DNA of 64,000 nt from Gelidibacter sediminis (GCF_004364975.1 NZ_SOBW01000007.1:1488001-1552000); one strand, 5' to 3'. Shown: positions 34,090 to 42,233, counted from the first letter of the stretch. The notes: a model not told the origin generated them from the sequence alone. A program made the numbers and translations.

Positions 34090-34953
34090 ATGAAATGGCA
34101 AGGTAGAAGAAAAAGCGGGAATTTGGAAGACCGTCGTGGGATGAGCGGTAAAGGTAAACTGGCTGCTGGCGGTGGATTAATCGCTGTGGTGGTGGTATTG
34201 CTTCAACTTTTTGGAGGTGATACAGGACAGACATTAGCCCCAATTTTAGAACAAGTCACACAGTCGCAATCCGTATCAGAAGGCGGGGAGCAACGGGAGT
34301 TGACTGAAAAGGAGAAAGAACTCGGAGCCTTTATGAATGCTGTCATAGTTGACACTGAAGATATTTGGAGTGAGATTTTTAGAGAGAATAATTTAGGAGC
34401 TTATAAAGAGCCAACTGTAGTGTTGTTTACGGATGCTGTGAGAAGTGGCTGTGGCACTGCGAGTGCAGCATCGGGGCCATTCTACTGTCCTGCCGATCAG
34501 AAAGTGTATATGGACTTATCCTTTTTTGATCAGTTGAGAACACGTTTTGGGGCTAAGGGTGGCGATTTTGCCATTGCGTATGTAACCGCCCATGAAATTG
34601 GTCATCACATTCAAACCATCCTGGGGACTTCCCAAAAAGTAAGACAATTACAACAACAAACCAATCAAGCGGGCGCTAATAAGTTGTCTGTAGCACAAGA
34701 ACTTCAAGCAGATTTCTATGCTGGGGTTTGGGCGCATCATAACAGAGATTATTTGGAAGAAGGTGATATTGATGAAGCATTGAGTGCCGCAAACGCTGTT
34801 GGTGATGATGCTATTCAAAGAAGAACCCAAGGTAGCGTACAGCCAGATAGTTTTACGCACGGAACTTCTGAACAACGCAAGTATTGGTTTATGAAAGGCT
34901 ATAAAACCGGCGATATCAAGCAAGGCGATACCTTTTCTGAAATCATGAATTAA
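34090..34953 (+). CDS. YpfJ-type neutral zinc metallopeptidase
   Basis: 287 aa, PF04228-like. Starts MKWQGRRKSGNLEDRRGMSG, typical of the family; one membrane segment (GLIAVVVVLLQLFGG, about 29-43); extracytoplasmic domain with AYVTAHEIGHHIQTILG near 160 (HExxH zinc site) and LQADFYAGVWAHH near 205 (third ligand Glu/Asp region). SGCGTASAASGPFYCPADQK gives the conserved Cys pair. Not a known phenylacetate gene; its location between paaI and paaJ in the same direction is unexplained. Confidence 0.9.
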   Translation: MKWQGRRKSGNLEDRRGMSGKGKLAAGGGLIAVVVVLLQLFGGDTGQTLAPILEQVTQSQSVSEGGEQRELTEKEKELGAFMNAVIVDTEDIWSEIFRENNLGAYKEPTVVLFTDAVRSGCGTASAASGPFYCPADQKVYMDLSFFDQLRTRFGAKGGDFAIAYVTAHEIGHHIQTILGTSQKVRQLQQQTNQAGANKLSVAQELQADFYAGVWAHHNRDYLEEGDIDEALSAANAVGDDAIQRRTQGSVQPDSFTHGTSEQRKYWFMKGYKTGDIKQGDTFSEIMN

Positions 34954-34970
34954 AATAAAAAAACAATAAT

Positions 34971-35007
34971 TCGAAATTGAAGTTTCAATTTTCAACTTCA
35001 ATTTCGA
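34971..35007 (+). repeat. 14-bp perfect inverted repeat before paaJ
   Basis: TCGAAATTGAAGTT (34971-34984) and AACTTCAATTTCGA (34994-35007), 9-nt loop. Composed of the TTCAA-type sequence; could act as a hairpin in the messenger. No T-tract. Confidence 0.7.
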
Positions 35008-35021
35008 CTCCAATTTCATAC

Positions 35022-36233
35022 ATGGAAGCATACATTATAGACGGTATTAGAACACCAATTGGTAGTTATCAAGGCGCATTATCGACAATTAGAACAGATG
35101 ATTTAGCGGCATTAGTGATAGAAGAACTTGTAAAACGTAACCCAGGTATCCCAAAAGAAGCTTATGAAGATGTCATTTTAGGTTGTGCGAATCAAGCTGG
35201 AGAGGATAACCGAAACGTAGCAAGAATGGCGTCTCTTTTGGCGGGTCTGCCTGTTACAGTGCCGGGCGAAACCGTAAACCGTTTATGCAGTTCAGGACTT
35301 TCTGCGATTATCCACGCCAACCGCGCGATCAAAGCGGGTGACGGCGATCTGTTTATTGCGGGAGGTGTTGAGCACATGACTCGCGGACCATACGTGGTGG
35401 CGAAACCGTCAAGTGCGTTTGGTACCGATGCTAAAATGTACGATTCTAGTTTTGGATGGCGATTTGTCAATCCGAAGATGCAAAAACTATATGGCACCGA
35501 TGGTATGGGCCAAACTGCTGAAAATTTGGTGGAGCAGTACAATATCTCGCGAGAAGATCAGGATAAATTTGCTTATTGGAGTCAAATGAAAGCTGCGAAA
35601 GCACAAGAAAACGGTCGATTAGCAAAGGAAATTGTGACGGTCGACATTCCACAGCGTAAAAAAGATCCTATTCAGTTTTCAAAAGATGAATTTGTGAAGC
35701 CAAACACGTCGATGGAAGTATTAGGAAAATTACGTGGCGCATTCAAAGCTGAAGGCGGTAGTGTGACTGCGGGAAATTCTTCAGGTTTAAATGATGGTGC
35801 GGCTGCAACGATTATCGCTTCAGAAATTGCTGTAAAAAAATACAATCTAAATCCATTAGCACGCATTGTAAGTTCTGCGGTCGTTGGTGTAGAACCACGA
35901 ATCATGGGCATCGGTCCTGTTGAAGCTTCTAATAAAGCCTTGGCAAAAGCCGGATTGACCATGGCGGATATGGATATTATTGAACTCAATGAGGCTTTTG
36001 CGGCACAAGCATTAGCCTGTACGCGAGCTTGGGAATTGAAAGATAATGATCCACGGTTGAACCCTAATGGTGGTTCCATTGCCATTGGCCACCCGCTTGG
36101 TGTGACGGGGACCCGATTAGCGTATTCAGCAGCTATAGAGTTACAAGAAACTGGAAAAAGATATGCGTTAATTACAATGTGTATTGGTGTTGGTCAAGGC
36201 TACGCAGCCATCATTGAAAACGCGAATTTGTAG
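35022..36233 (+). CDS. paaJ: 3-oxoadipyl-CoA / 3-oxo-5,6-dehydrosuberyl-CoA thiolase PaaJ
   Basis: 403 aa from ATG 35022; a longer in-frame TTG start would read through the inverted repeat and adds no homologous sequence. Thiolase motifs: VNRLCSSGLSAIIHANRAI near residue 88 (nucleophilic Cys), LNEAFAAQALAC near 343, IAIGHPLGVTGTRLAYSAA near 366 (His) and ITMCIGVGQGYAAI near 390 (second Cys). Cleaves the two 3-oxoacyl-CoA intermediates to acetyl-CoA and succinyl-CoA. Confidence 0.93.
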   Translation: MEAYIIDGIRTPIGSYQGALSTIRTDDLAALVIEELVKRNPGIPKEAYEDVILGCANQAGEDNRNVARMASLLAGLPVTVPGETVNRLCSSGLSAIIHANRAIKAGDGDLFIAGGVEHMTRGPYVVAKPSSAFGTDAKMYDSSFGWRFVNPKMQKLYGTDGMGQTAENLVEQYNISREDQDKFAYWSQMKAAKAQENGRLAKEIVTVDIPQRKKDPIQFSKDEFVKPNTSMEVLGKLRGAFKAEGGSVTAGNSSGLNDGAAATIIASEIAVKKYNLNPLARIVSSAVVGVEPRIMGIGPVEASNKALAKAGLTMADMDIIELNEAFAAQALACTRAWELKDNDPRLNPNGGSIAIGHPLGVTGTRLAYSAAIELQETGKRYALITMCIGVGQGYAAIIENANL

Positions 36234-36238
36234 TATTT

Positions 36239-36338
36239 GGACGCCCCGCAAGGGTCGGGCTTTCGGTAGTCGCTCTCTTCCGATGTAATCAGGAGAGGAG
36301 CTCCAACAATGCCTACATCCCTAACGCGGTCAGGCATG
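36239..36338 (+). repeat. 'GGGCG...CTAACGC' intergenic element, copy 2
   Basis: Begins GGACGCCCCGCAAGGGTCGG, then GCTTTC, a CTCTCTTC/AGGAGAGGAG hairpin in place of the usual T/A-rich one, and ends CTACATCCCTAACGCGG. Same family as 27678-27744 and 40756-40861. Confidence 0.65.
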
Positions 36339-36412
36339 ATAGAACGAGGTCGCTACATTAAAATAAGAGTACATAATTTAATAATAAGATATCCACTTTT
36401 GTGGGCATTACT

Positions 36413-38911
36413 ATGAAAAAATTACAAAATTACGTCACAGGACAATGGATTGAAGGAAAGGGAGAAGGCGTTCCTATGTTTGACGCCATCACAGGAGAAG
36501 TCGTGGCGCTTTCTGATACGCAAGGATTAGATCTTGCTGAAATTTTGCATTACGGACGCACCAAAGGCGGCGAAGTATTGCGTAAAATGACTTTTCAGGA
36601 ACGTGGCAATATGTTGAAAAGCCTTGCGCTCTATCTCACCAAAAGGAAAGAAGCATTTTATGAATTAAGTTATAGAACAGGAGCCACCAGAGTGGACAGC
36701 TGGATTGACATTGAAGGCGGATTCGGAAACTTATTTGCCAATGCGTCGTTAAGAAAATTATTTCCAAATCAGTCGTATCACGTAGAAGGAGAACCTATCG
36801 ATTTATCTCGAGGTGGACGCTTTATGGCGCATCACATTATGGTGCCAAAACGCGGTGTTGCGATTCATATCAATGCGTTTAACTTCCCGGTTTGGGGAAT
36901 GCTGGAGAAATGTGCTACCAATTGGATGGCAGGTGTGCCAGCAGTAGTAAAACCTGCCACAAACGGTTCCTTCTTAACGGAAGCCGTTGTTCGTGAAATC
37001 ATCGCTTCTGGAATCTTACCAGAAGGCGCTTTACAGTTAATTACAGGCTCCGCAAGAGCAATTTTAGATACAGTCGAATCTCAAGATGTGGTGACCTTTA
37101 CAGGTTCAGCGGCCACTGGAAGATTATTAAAATCCCATAAGCGCATCATCGAAGAATCGGTGCCTTTCAATATGGAAGCCGATTCCTTAAACTGTTCCGT
37201 TTTAGGTGAAGACGCACTTCCAGGAACACCTGAATTTGATTTGTTTATCAAAGAAGTCCGTAACGAAATGACCGTTAAATGTGGACAGAAATGTACCGCT
37301 ATTCGTCGTGTTATCGTTCCTGAAAACCTTGTGGAAGATGTTCAAATTGCATTAGGAAAAGCTTTAGATAAAGTCACTATTGGAGATCCTAGATTGAAAG
37401 AAGTACGCATGGGCGCTTTAATCAGTAAAGATCAAGCCAATGAAGTAAGAGATCGCGTTCAGGAATTGGCTAAAACGGCAAGCATCGTTTACGGCGATTT
37501 AGATAAACTAGAAACCATAGGCGCTGATGCTAAAAAAGGCGCTTTCTTAAGTCCGATTTTACTTCGCGAAGATCATCCATTTCAAAATTTGGCAGTTCAT
37601 GAAACGGAAGCATTTGGTCCGGTAAGTACCATTATGCCTTATAAAAATTTAGATGAAGCCATTACTTTGGCCCAAATGGGGAAAGGCTCTTTGGTGTCTT
37701 CGATCGCAACTTATGATGATAAAATCGCTAAAGATTATGTCATCAACGCGGCAAGTCACCACGGACGCATCTTGGTCATTAATCGTGAAATGGCCAAAGA
37801 AAGTACCGGCCACGGCTCGCCATTACCAAATTTGGTGCACGGTGGACCAGGTAGAGCAGGAGGCGGCGAAGAAATGGGCGGTGTGCGTGGTATCAAGCAT
37901 TACTTGCAACGTACCGCTATCCAAGGTTCGCCAACAACGTTAACTGAAATTACTGGCATCTATCAAGCCAACGCAAAATATAAGGAAGCCGAACAGCACC
38001 CGTTCAAATACCATTGGGAAGACATTGAAGCAGGAATGTCTTTAAAAACCCATAAACGTACTCTCACGGATACGGATATTATCAATTTCGCCAATCTGAC
38101 CTGGGACCATTTTTATGCCCATACGGATATTACCTCTCTTGACGGCAGTATTTTTGAAAAACGAACCGCTCACGGCTACTTTATCATTGCCGCCGCTGCA
38201 GGTTTGTTCGTCTATCCTAACAAAGGTCCAGTTGCTGCCAATTACGGATTGGAAGATTGTCGTTTCCTTCGTCCATTGTACCATAACGACACCATTTATG
38301 TGCGTCTCACCTGTAAGCAGAAAGTGGACAGAGATGTCGCTTCCACAGAACATCCAAGTGGGATTGTCAAATGGTTTGTTGAGGTGTTTGACAGTGCAGA
38401 CGAATTGGTAGCCGTTGCCACAATTCTGACCATGGTTCAGAAAAAACAAGAGGTTTTTGTTGAAATGACGAATGAAACTATCCAAAATTATCTATCAAAG
38501 TTGACGCCAGATCTGAAGCCGAAATGGGGCATCATGACGCCACAACACATGGTGGAGCATCTGGAATACACCTATAAAATTGCCGCTGGAGAAATTCAAG
38601 ATTTTGAAGTGGCGACGCCAGATAAAATTCTGGAGAAAGTTCACGCAAGTTTATATAACTACGAGAAATTTCCAAAGAATACCAATTTTCCAACACTCGA
38701 AAAAGGCAAGTTGGAAGCTTTAATTCACCCAGATTTAGAGACGGCAAAACAGAAATTTCTCGAACAGAGAGCAAAATATTTAGAGTTTTATAAAGAACAT
38801 CCAGAAGCTAAATTGAAGAATTTAGTGTTTGGGGAATTGAATAGGTATGAGGCTTATTTGTTGGAACGAAAACATTTGAATCATCACTTTGAGCAGTTCA
38901 ATCTTCTATAG
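36413..38911 (+). CDS. paaZ: PaaZ bifunctional ring-cleavage enzyme with extra C-terminal domain
   Basis: 832 aa from ATG 36413 (a GTG four codons upstream is possible). Residues 1-520: aldehyde dehydrogenase with catalytic Cys in VKCGQKCTAIRR near 293 and Glu in NMEADSLNC. Residues 535-680: MaoC-like oxepin-CoA hydrolase with Asp565 and His570 in TWDHFYAHTD. These hydrolyse oxepin-CoA and oxidise the aldehyde to 3-oxo-5,6-dehydrosuberyl-CoA. E. coli PaaZ ends near 681; here about 148 further residues (MTNETIQNYLSKL onward, with MTPQHMVEHLEYTYKI and LERKHLNHHFEQF) resemble a DinB/DUF1569-type helical domain. The last codons lie in a 36-bp palindrome. Confidence 0.93.
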   Translation: MKKLQNYVTGQWIEGKGEGVPMFDAITGEVVALSDTQGLDLAEILHYGRTKGGEVLRKMTFQERGNMLKSLALYLTKRKEAFYELSYRTGATRVDSWIDIEGGFGNLFANASLRKLFPNQSYHVEGEPIDLSRGGRFMAHHIMVPKRGVAIHINAFNFPVWGMLEKCATNWMAGVPAVVKPATNGSFLTEAVVREIIASGILPEGALQLITGSARAILDTVESQDVVTFTGSAATGRLLKSHKRIIEESVPFNMEADSLNCSVLGEDALPGTPEFDLFIKEVRNEMTVKCGQKCTAIRRVIVPENLVEDVQIALGKALDKVTIGDPRLKEVRMGALISKDQANEVRDRVQELAKTASIVYGDLDKLETIGADAKKGAFLSPILLREDHPFQNLAVHETEAFGPVSTIMPYKNLDEAITLAQMGKGSLVSSIATYDDKIAKDYVINAASHHGRILVINREMAKESTGHGSPLPNLVHGGPGRAGGGEEMGGVRGIKHYLQRTAIQGSPTTLTEITGIYQANAKYKEAEQHPFKYHWEDIEAGMSLKTHKRTLTDTDIINFANLTWDHFYAHTDITSLDGSIFEKRTAHGYFIIAAAAGLFVYPNKGPVAANYGLEDCRFLRPLYHNDTIYVRLTCKQKVDRDVASTEHPSGIVKWFVEVFDSADELVAVATILTMVQKKQEVFVEMTNETIQNYLSKLTPDLKPKWGIMTPQHMVEHLEYTYKIAAGEIQDFEVATPDKILEKVHASLYNYEKFPKNTNFPTLEKGKLEALIHPDLETAKQKFLEQRAKYLEFYKEHPEAKLKNLVFGELNRYEAYLLERKHLNHHFEQFNLL

Positions 38912-38926
38912 AAGATTGAACTGCTC
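38891..38926 (+). repeat. Perfect 36-bp palindrome centred on the paaZ stop codon
   Basis: Arms GAGCAGTTCAATCTTCTA (38891-38908) and TAGAAGATTGAACTGCTC (38909-38926) are exact reverse complements with no spacer; TAG 38909-38911 is the stop. Without a T-tract, so more likely a mobile palindrome, a processing site or an mRNA 3' barrier than a rho-independent terminator. Confidence 0.9.
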
Positions 38927-38930
38927 GAAG

Positions 38931-38948
38931 CACCCGAGAAATCGGGTG
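38931..38948 (+). repeat. Perfect hairpin CACCCGA-GAAA-TCGGGTG after paaZ
   Basis: Seven-base-pair stem and GAAA tetraloop, 4 nt beyond the 36-bp palindrome; no T-tract follows directly (TCTCATATAATT). Confidence 0.7.
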
Positions 38949-38971
38949 TCTCATATAATTAAGTGTAATTT

Positions 38972-39256
38972 ATGTCTTGGAGCGTCTACATCATAACAAA
39001 TAAACCGAATGGTGTATTGTATATAGGAGAAACCAAGCAATTAAAACGGAGAATATATCAACATATTAATAAGGCTCATCCTGGTACATTCTCTGCGAGG
39101 TATAACTTAGACAAACTTGTTTATGTTGAGCATCATAAAAGTGAAGGTGATGCGAAAAAGAGAGAATTGCAATTGAAAAAATGGAACAGAGCTTGGAAAA
39201 TTGAATTAATAGAAAAGTCAAATCCGGAATGGAAGGATTTGTATCAAAATTTATAA
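38972..39256 (+). CDS. Small GIY-YIG nuclease-domain protein (UPF0213/URI-like)
   Basis: 94 aa consisting of one GIY-YIG domain: SVYIITNKPNGVLYIGETKQ near the start (the tyrosines and the VLYIG motif), R26 in LKRRIYQH, and the Glu in DAKKRELQLKKWNRAWKIEL near 65. These stand-alone proteins are numerous in Bacteroidota; DNA targets unknown. It lies between paaZ and paaF, with hairpins on both sides, and looks like a passenger and not a pathway gene. Confidence 0.88.
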   Translation: MSWSVYIITNKPNGVLYIGETKQLKRRIYQHINKAHPGTFSARYNLDKLVYVEHHKSEGDAKKRELQLKKWNRAWKIELIEKSNPEWKDLYQNL

Positions 39257-39271
39257 CTAACAATTAAAAGA

Positions 39272-39289
39272 TTCCCATTGTCATGGGAA
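39272..39289 (+). repeat. Hairpin TTCCCAT-TGTC-ATGGGAA before paaF
   Basis: Perfect 7-bp arms, 4-nt loop, ending 12 nt before the paaF ATG. Might hide or expose the translation start. Confidence 0.5.
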
Positions 39290-39301
39290 CACATAAATGT
39301 G

Positions 39302-40054
39302 ATGACACAACCCTACGTAAAACAAACCATAGAAAACGAAGTTGCCTACATTGAATTTTTTCACCCTGCCCACAATTCCCTGCCAGGAGATTTGTTGGCA
39401 GAATTAGCGGACACCATTACTGCCGCAGGCAAAAATGATGACATAAAAGTACTCGTCCTTAAAAGTGGTGGCGAACGCACCTTTTGCGCAGGCGCAAGTT
39501 TTAAGGAATTAATAAACATCAATGACGAAGCTACCGGGAAAGTATTCTTCTCAGGATTTGCTAACGTTATAAACGCGATGCGTAAATGCCCAAAATTCAT
39601 TATCGGGCGTATTCAAGGCAAAACTGTAGGCGGCGGCGTCGGATTGGCATCAGCAACCGATTATTGCATGGCTAGTAAGTATGCAGCTATAAAATTAAGT
39701 GAGCTTAATATTGGCATCGGACCGTTTGTGGTTGGACCTGCTATTGAGCGTAAAATGGGCTTGAGCGCCATGTCGCAAATTGCTATTGACGCCAACACCT
39801 TTTATCCAGCCGATTGGGCAAAGGAAAAAGGTCTGTTTACCCAAGTTTACGAGTCCACCGCTGAGCTTGACGCTGCAGTAAAAGCAACGGCAGAGCACTT
39901 GTGTACTTACAATCCGGAGGCGATGGTAGAAATGAAAAAAGTATTCTGGAGTGGCACTGATGACTGGGATGATTTATTAGCGGAACGTGCAGCAATCAGC
40001 GGTCGTTTGGTCTTAAGCGAGTTCACCAAAGAAAAATTGAAAGGATTTAAATAA
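39302..40054 (+). CDS. paaF: Enoyl-CoA hydratase-related protein, probable PaaF
   Basis: 250 aa crotonase-fold protein from ATG 39302; an in-frame TTG at 39278 would start inside a hairpin. Oxyanion-hole segments: GGERTFCAGASFKELININD near residue 55 and GKTVGGGVGLASATDYCMAS near 105. LSELNIGIGPFVVGPAI near 135 lacks the canonical hydratase Glu at the usual site (it reads I-G-P), so catalysis needs care. Assigned as 2,3-dehydroadipyl-CoA hydratase mainly by position; it could be another crotonase-fold member. Confidence 0.75.
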   Translation: MTQPYVKQTIENEVAYIEFFHPAHNSLPGDLLAELADTITAAGKNDDIKVLVLKSGGERTFCAGASFKELININDEATGKVFFSGFANVINAMRKCPKFIIGRIQGKTVGGGVGLASATDYCMASKYAAIKLSELNIGIGPFVVGPAIERKMGLSAMSQIAIDANTFYPADWAKEKGLFTQVYESTAELDAAVKATAEHLCTYNPEAMVEMKKVFWSGTDDWDDLLAERAAISGRLVLSEFTKEKLKGFK

Positions 40055-40105
40055 ATAGCGGATTACGATGAGGACAATTCCATTTGTGTAATTCAAAAAT
40101 CGACA

Positions 40106-40140
40106 ACCCGCCCGTAAGGAAAAGGCACGTTCGGGCGGGT
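40106..40140 (+). repeat. GC-rich hairpin between paaF and paaY
   Basis: ACCCGCCCG (40106-40114) with CGGGCGGGT (40132-40140), 17-nt loop. Related in wording to the 1133-1152 hairpin. Confidence 0.65.
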
Positions 40141-40158
40141 CAGCAATCAGCAATCACC

Positions 40159-40755
40159 ATGATTTACAGTTTCAAAGGCTACACACCAGTCGTTCACGAA
40201 AGTAGTTTTGTGCACCCACTCGCGGCCGTAACGGGCAATGTCATCATCGGCAAGCACTGTTATATCGGACCGGGAGCGGCAATTCGTGGTGATTGGGGCC
40301 AAATTATCTTGGAAGACGGGGTCAACGTTCAGGAAAATTGTACGGTGCATATGTTCCCAGGAAAATCCATCACCCTTAAAGAAAGCGCTCATGTGGGCCA
40401 CGGCGCCATCATTCACGGCGCTAATTTGGGCAGAAATTGCCTCATCGGAATGAATGCCGTCATTATGGACGACGCTGATATTGGTGATGAAAGTATCATT
40501 GGAGCCATGTCGTTTGTAAAAGCTGAAACCATTATTCCAAAGCGAAGTCTGGTGGTGGGAAATCCCGCAAAAGTGATCAAAGAAGTGAGTGACGAGATGA
40601 TCGCATGGAAAACTAAAGGCACACAATTGTATCAGCAATTACCAACGGATTGTCACGAAAGTTTAAGAGCAGTGGAACCATTACTAGAAGTTCCGGAGCA
40701 TATGCAAATGCAGGAAGATGTTTATAAAACGCTTCGTGATTTTATGAAGCAATAG
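40159..40755 (+). CDS. paaY: PaaY, gamma-carbonic-anhydrase-fold hexapeptide protein
   Basis: 198 aa from ATG 40159; the frame is open further upstream but only through the hairpin. Left-handed beta-helix repeats (HPLAAVTGNVIIGKHCYIGP, IRGDWGQIILEDGVNVQENC) and the metal-binding histidines in HVGHGAIIHGANLGRNCLIG and TVHMFPGK. PaaY of other bacteria is a thioesterase/carbonic-anhydrase-like protein for stalled intermediates of the pathway. Confidence 0.9.
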   Translation: MIYSFKGYTPVVHESSFVHPLAAVTGNVIIGKHCYIGPGAAIRGDWGQIILEDGVNVQENCTVHMFPGKSITLKESAHVGHGAIIHGANLGRNCLIGMNAVIMDDADIGDESIIGAMSFVKAETIIPKRSLVVGNPAKVIKEVSDEMIAWKTKGTQLYQQLPTDCHESLRAVEPLLEVPEHMQMQEDVYKTLRDFMKQ

Positions 40756-40861
40756 TTGGGCGCCTGCCTGCCGACAGGCAGGTTACCCAAAAGCGTCAGG
40801 CTTTCCGCTATATCTTTTTTGTGAAAAACAAAAAAGGATGTCGCTGCAATCCTTAACGCAA
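40756..40861 (+). repeat. 'GGGCG...CTTAACGC' intergenic element, copy 3 (best conserved)
   Basis: Outer TTGGG/CCCAA pair encloses CCTGCCTG-CCGA-CAGGCAGG (perfect 8-bp hairpin), followed by GTCAGGCTTTCCGCTATATC, a CTTTTTTG/CAAAAAAG hairpin, and the terminal GCTGCAATCCTTAACGCA. It directly abuts the paaY stop. Confidence 0.75.
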
Positions 40862-40893
40862 GAGTTAACTAAAAAAGAAAATTAGATTATAAA

Positions 40894-42219
40894 ATGTCAA
40901 AATTTGACTTAACAATGCCCAAAATGGGCGAAAGCATTACAGAAGGCACCATCATCAATTGGCTCATCAATGAAGGTGATTCCTTTGAAGAAGGTGACAT
41001 CATTTTAGAAGTTGCGACGGATAAAGTAGATAATGAAGTCCCAGCCCCAAAATCGGGTACTTTGGTGAAAACCCTCTTTAAAGCGAAAGACGTCGTGCCC
41101 GTAGGAGAGGTGATTGCCGTTTTAGAAGTGACCACATCTGAAAGTAAAAAGGTTGTCACGTCGAGCGCAGTCGAGACGCTTCCGAAAAAGCAAAAGGTCT
41201 CCCAACAAAAACCACAGCCAAAATCAGGAGCAACTCCTTCAACTTCAACTTCAAGTTCAAGTTCAGTTTCACATTCATTTTCAACTTCAAACTCCAACAC
41301 CTTTTTTTCGCCGTTAATCCAAAAAATAGCCAAAGAACAACACATCAGTTTTGAAGAATTGGCGCGAATTCCAGCCACAGGACATGAAGGCCGATTGCGC
41401 AAAAGCGATGTCTTTAATTACATAGAAGACGGCCGACCTTACAAATTCGCCCAACCCGTAACCCAAGATCCAACAGCGTACCGCATTCCCCAATTAAATT
41501 TCGATAAAGGCAAAGGGAAAATCATTGAGATGGACCGGATGCGTCAGATGATTGCGGATCATATGGTGTATTCGAAACATACCTCACCACACGTTACCGC
41601 CTATGTAGAAGCCGATATGACCAACATGGTCAATTGGAGAAATGCCAATAAAAAAGCTTTTGAAGAAAAATATGGCGAACGCTTAACATTTACGCCATTA
41701 TTTGTGGAAGCCGTAGCGAAAGCGGTCAAGGATTTTCCAAACATCAATGCCTCTGTAGACGGCAATAACATCATTGTTAAAGAAGATATTAATATCGGGA
41801 TGGCCACAGCATTGCCAAGTGGAAATTTAATTGTTCCCGTAGTTAAAAACGCGGATCAAAAAGATTTAAAAACATTAGCGCAAAACGTCAATGATATGGC
41901 TAATAAAGCCCGAGAAAATAAATTGGGTGGCGATGATATTAAAGGAAGCACTTTTACGATTTCCAACGTTGGAACTTTTGGAAGTGTGATGGGAACACCT
42001 ATTATCAATCAGCCGGAAGTCGCCATTTTAGCTTTGGGAATCATCAAAAAACGCGCTGAAGTGATGGAAACAGAAAAAGGTGATGAAATTGCAATCCGAA
42101 GCATGATGTACCTTTCCTTATCTTTTGACCATCGTGTTGTGGATGGCTTTTTGGGAGGAAGTTTTGTACGTCGTGTAGCCGATTATTTTGAGCAATTTGA
42201 TATCAATAGAGAACTATAA
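40894..42219 (+). CDS. 2-oxo-acid dehydrogenase E2 (dihydrolipoyl acyltransferase) with repeat-built linker
   Basis: 441 aa. Order: lipoyl domain (1-78, lipoylated Lys44 in EVATDKVDNEV), linker (85-134), peripheral subunit-binding domain (about 135-175, SPLIQKIAKEQHISFEELAR), and catalytic domain (about 210-441, LSFDHRVVDGFLGG with the active-site His near 413). The linker is unusual: residues 87-95 come from a GTCGAGCGCAGTCGAGA palindrome and residues 115-134, nearly all Ser/Thr, from TTCAA-type repeat DNA. Probably the branched-chain (or aryl) 2-oxo acid complex with the fused E1 downstream; no E3 gene here. Confidence 0.9.
   Translation: MSKFDLTMPKMGESITEGTIINWLINEGDSFEEGDIILEVATDKVDNEVPAPKSGTLVKTLFKAKDVVPVGEVIAVLEVTTSESKKVVTSSAVETLPKKQKVSQQKPQPKSGATPSTSTSSSSSVSHSFSTSNSNTFFSPLIQKIAKEQHISFEELARIPATGHEGRLRKSDVFNYIEDGRPYKFAQPVTQDPTAYRIPQLNFDKGKGKIIEMDRMRQMIADHMVYSKHTSPHVTAYVEADMTNMVNWRNANKKAFEEKYGERLTFTPLFVEAVAKAVKDFPNINASVDGNNIIVKEDINIGMATALPSGNLIVPVVKNADQKDLKTLAQNVNDMANKARENKLGGDDIKGSTFTISNVGTFGSVMGTPIINQPEVAILALGIIKKRAEVMETEKGDEIAIRSMMYLSLSFDHRVVDGFLGGSFVRRVADYFEQFDINREL
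41154..41178 (+). repeat. Palindromic element inside the E2 gene
   Basis: TGTCACGTCGAGCGCAGTCG then AGACG: same family as the element in paaH, in frame within the interdomain linker. Confidence 0.75.
41238..41295 (+). repeat. TTCAACTTCAAGTTCA repeat inside the E2 gene
   Basis: Coding copy of the intergenic TTCAA microsatellite seen at 14779-14850; translated as an uninterrupted Ser/Thr-rich segment. Confidence 0.7.
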
Positions 42220-42233
42220 TAGGACGTCATAAG

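Noticed and set aside
40887-41402. 171-aa minus-strand frame
   Set aside because: Antisense shadow of the E2 gene; composition follows the sense codons, with no start context or homology visible.
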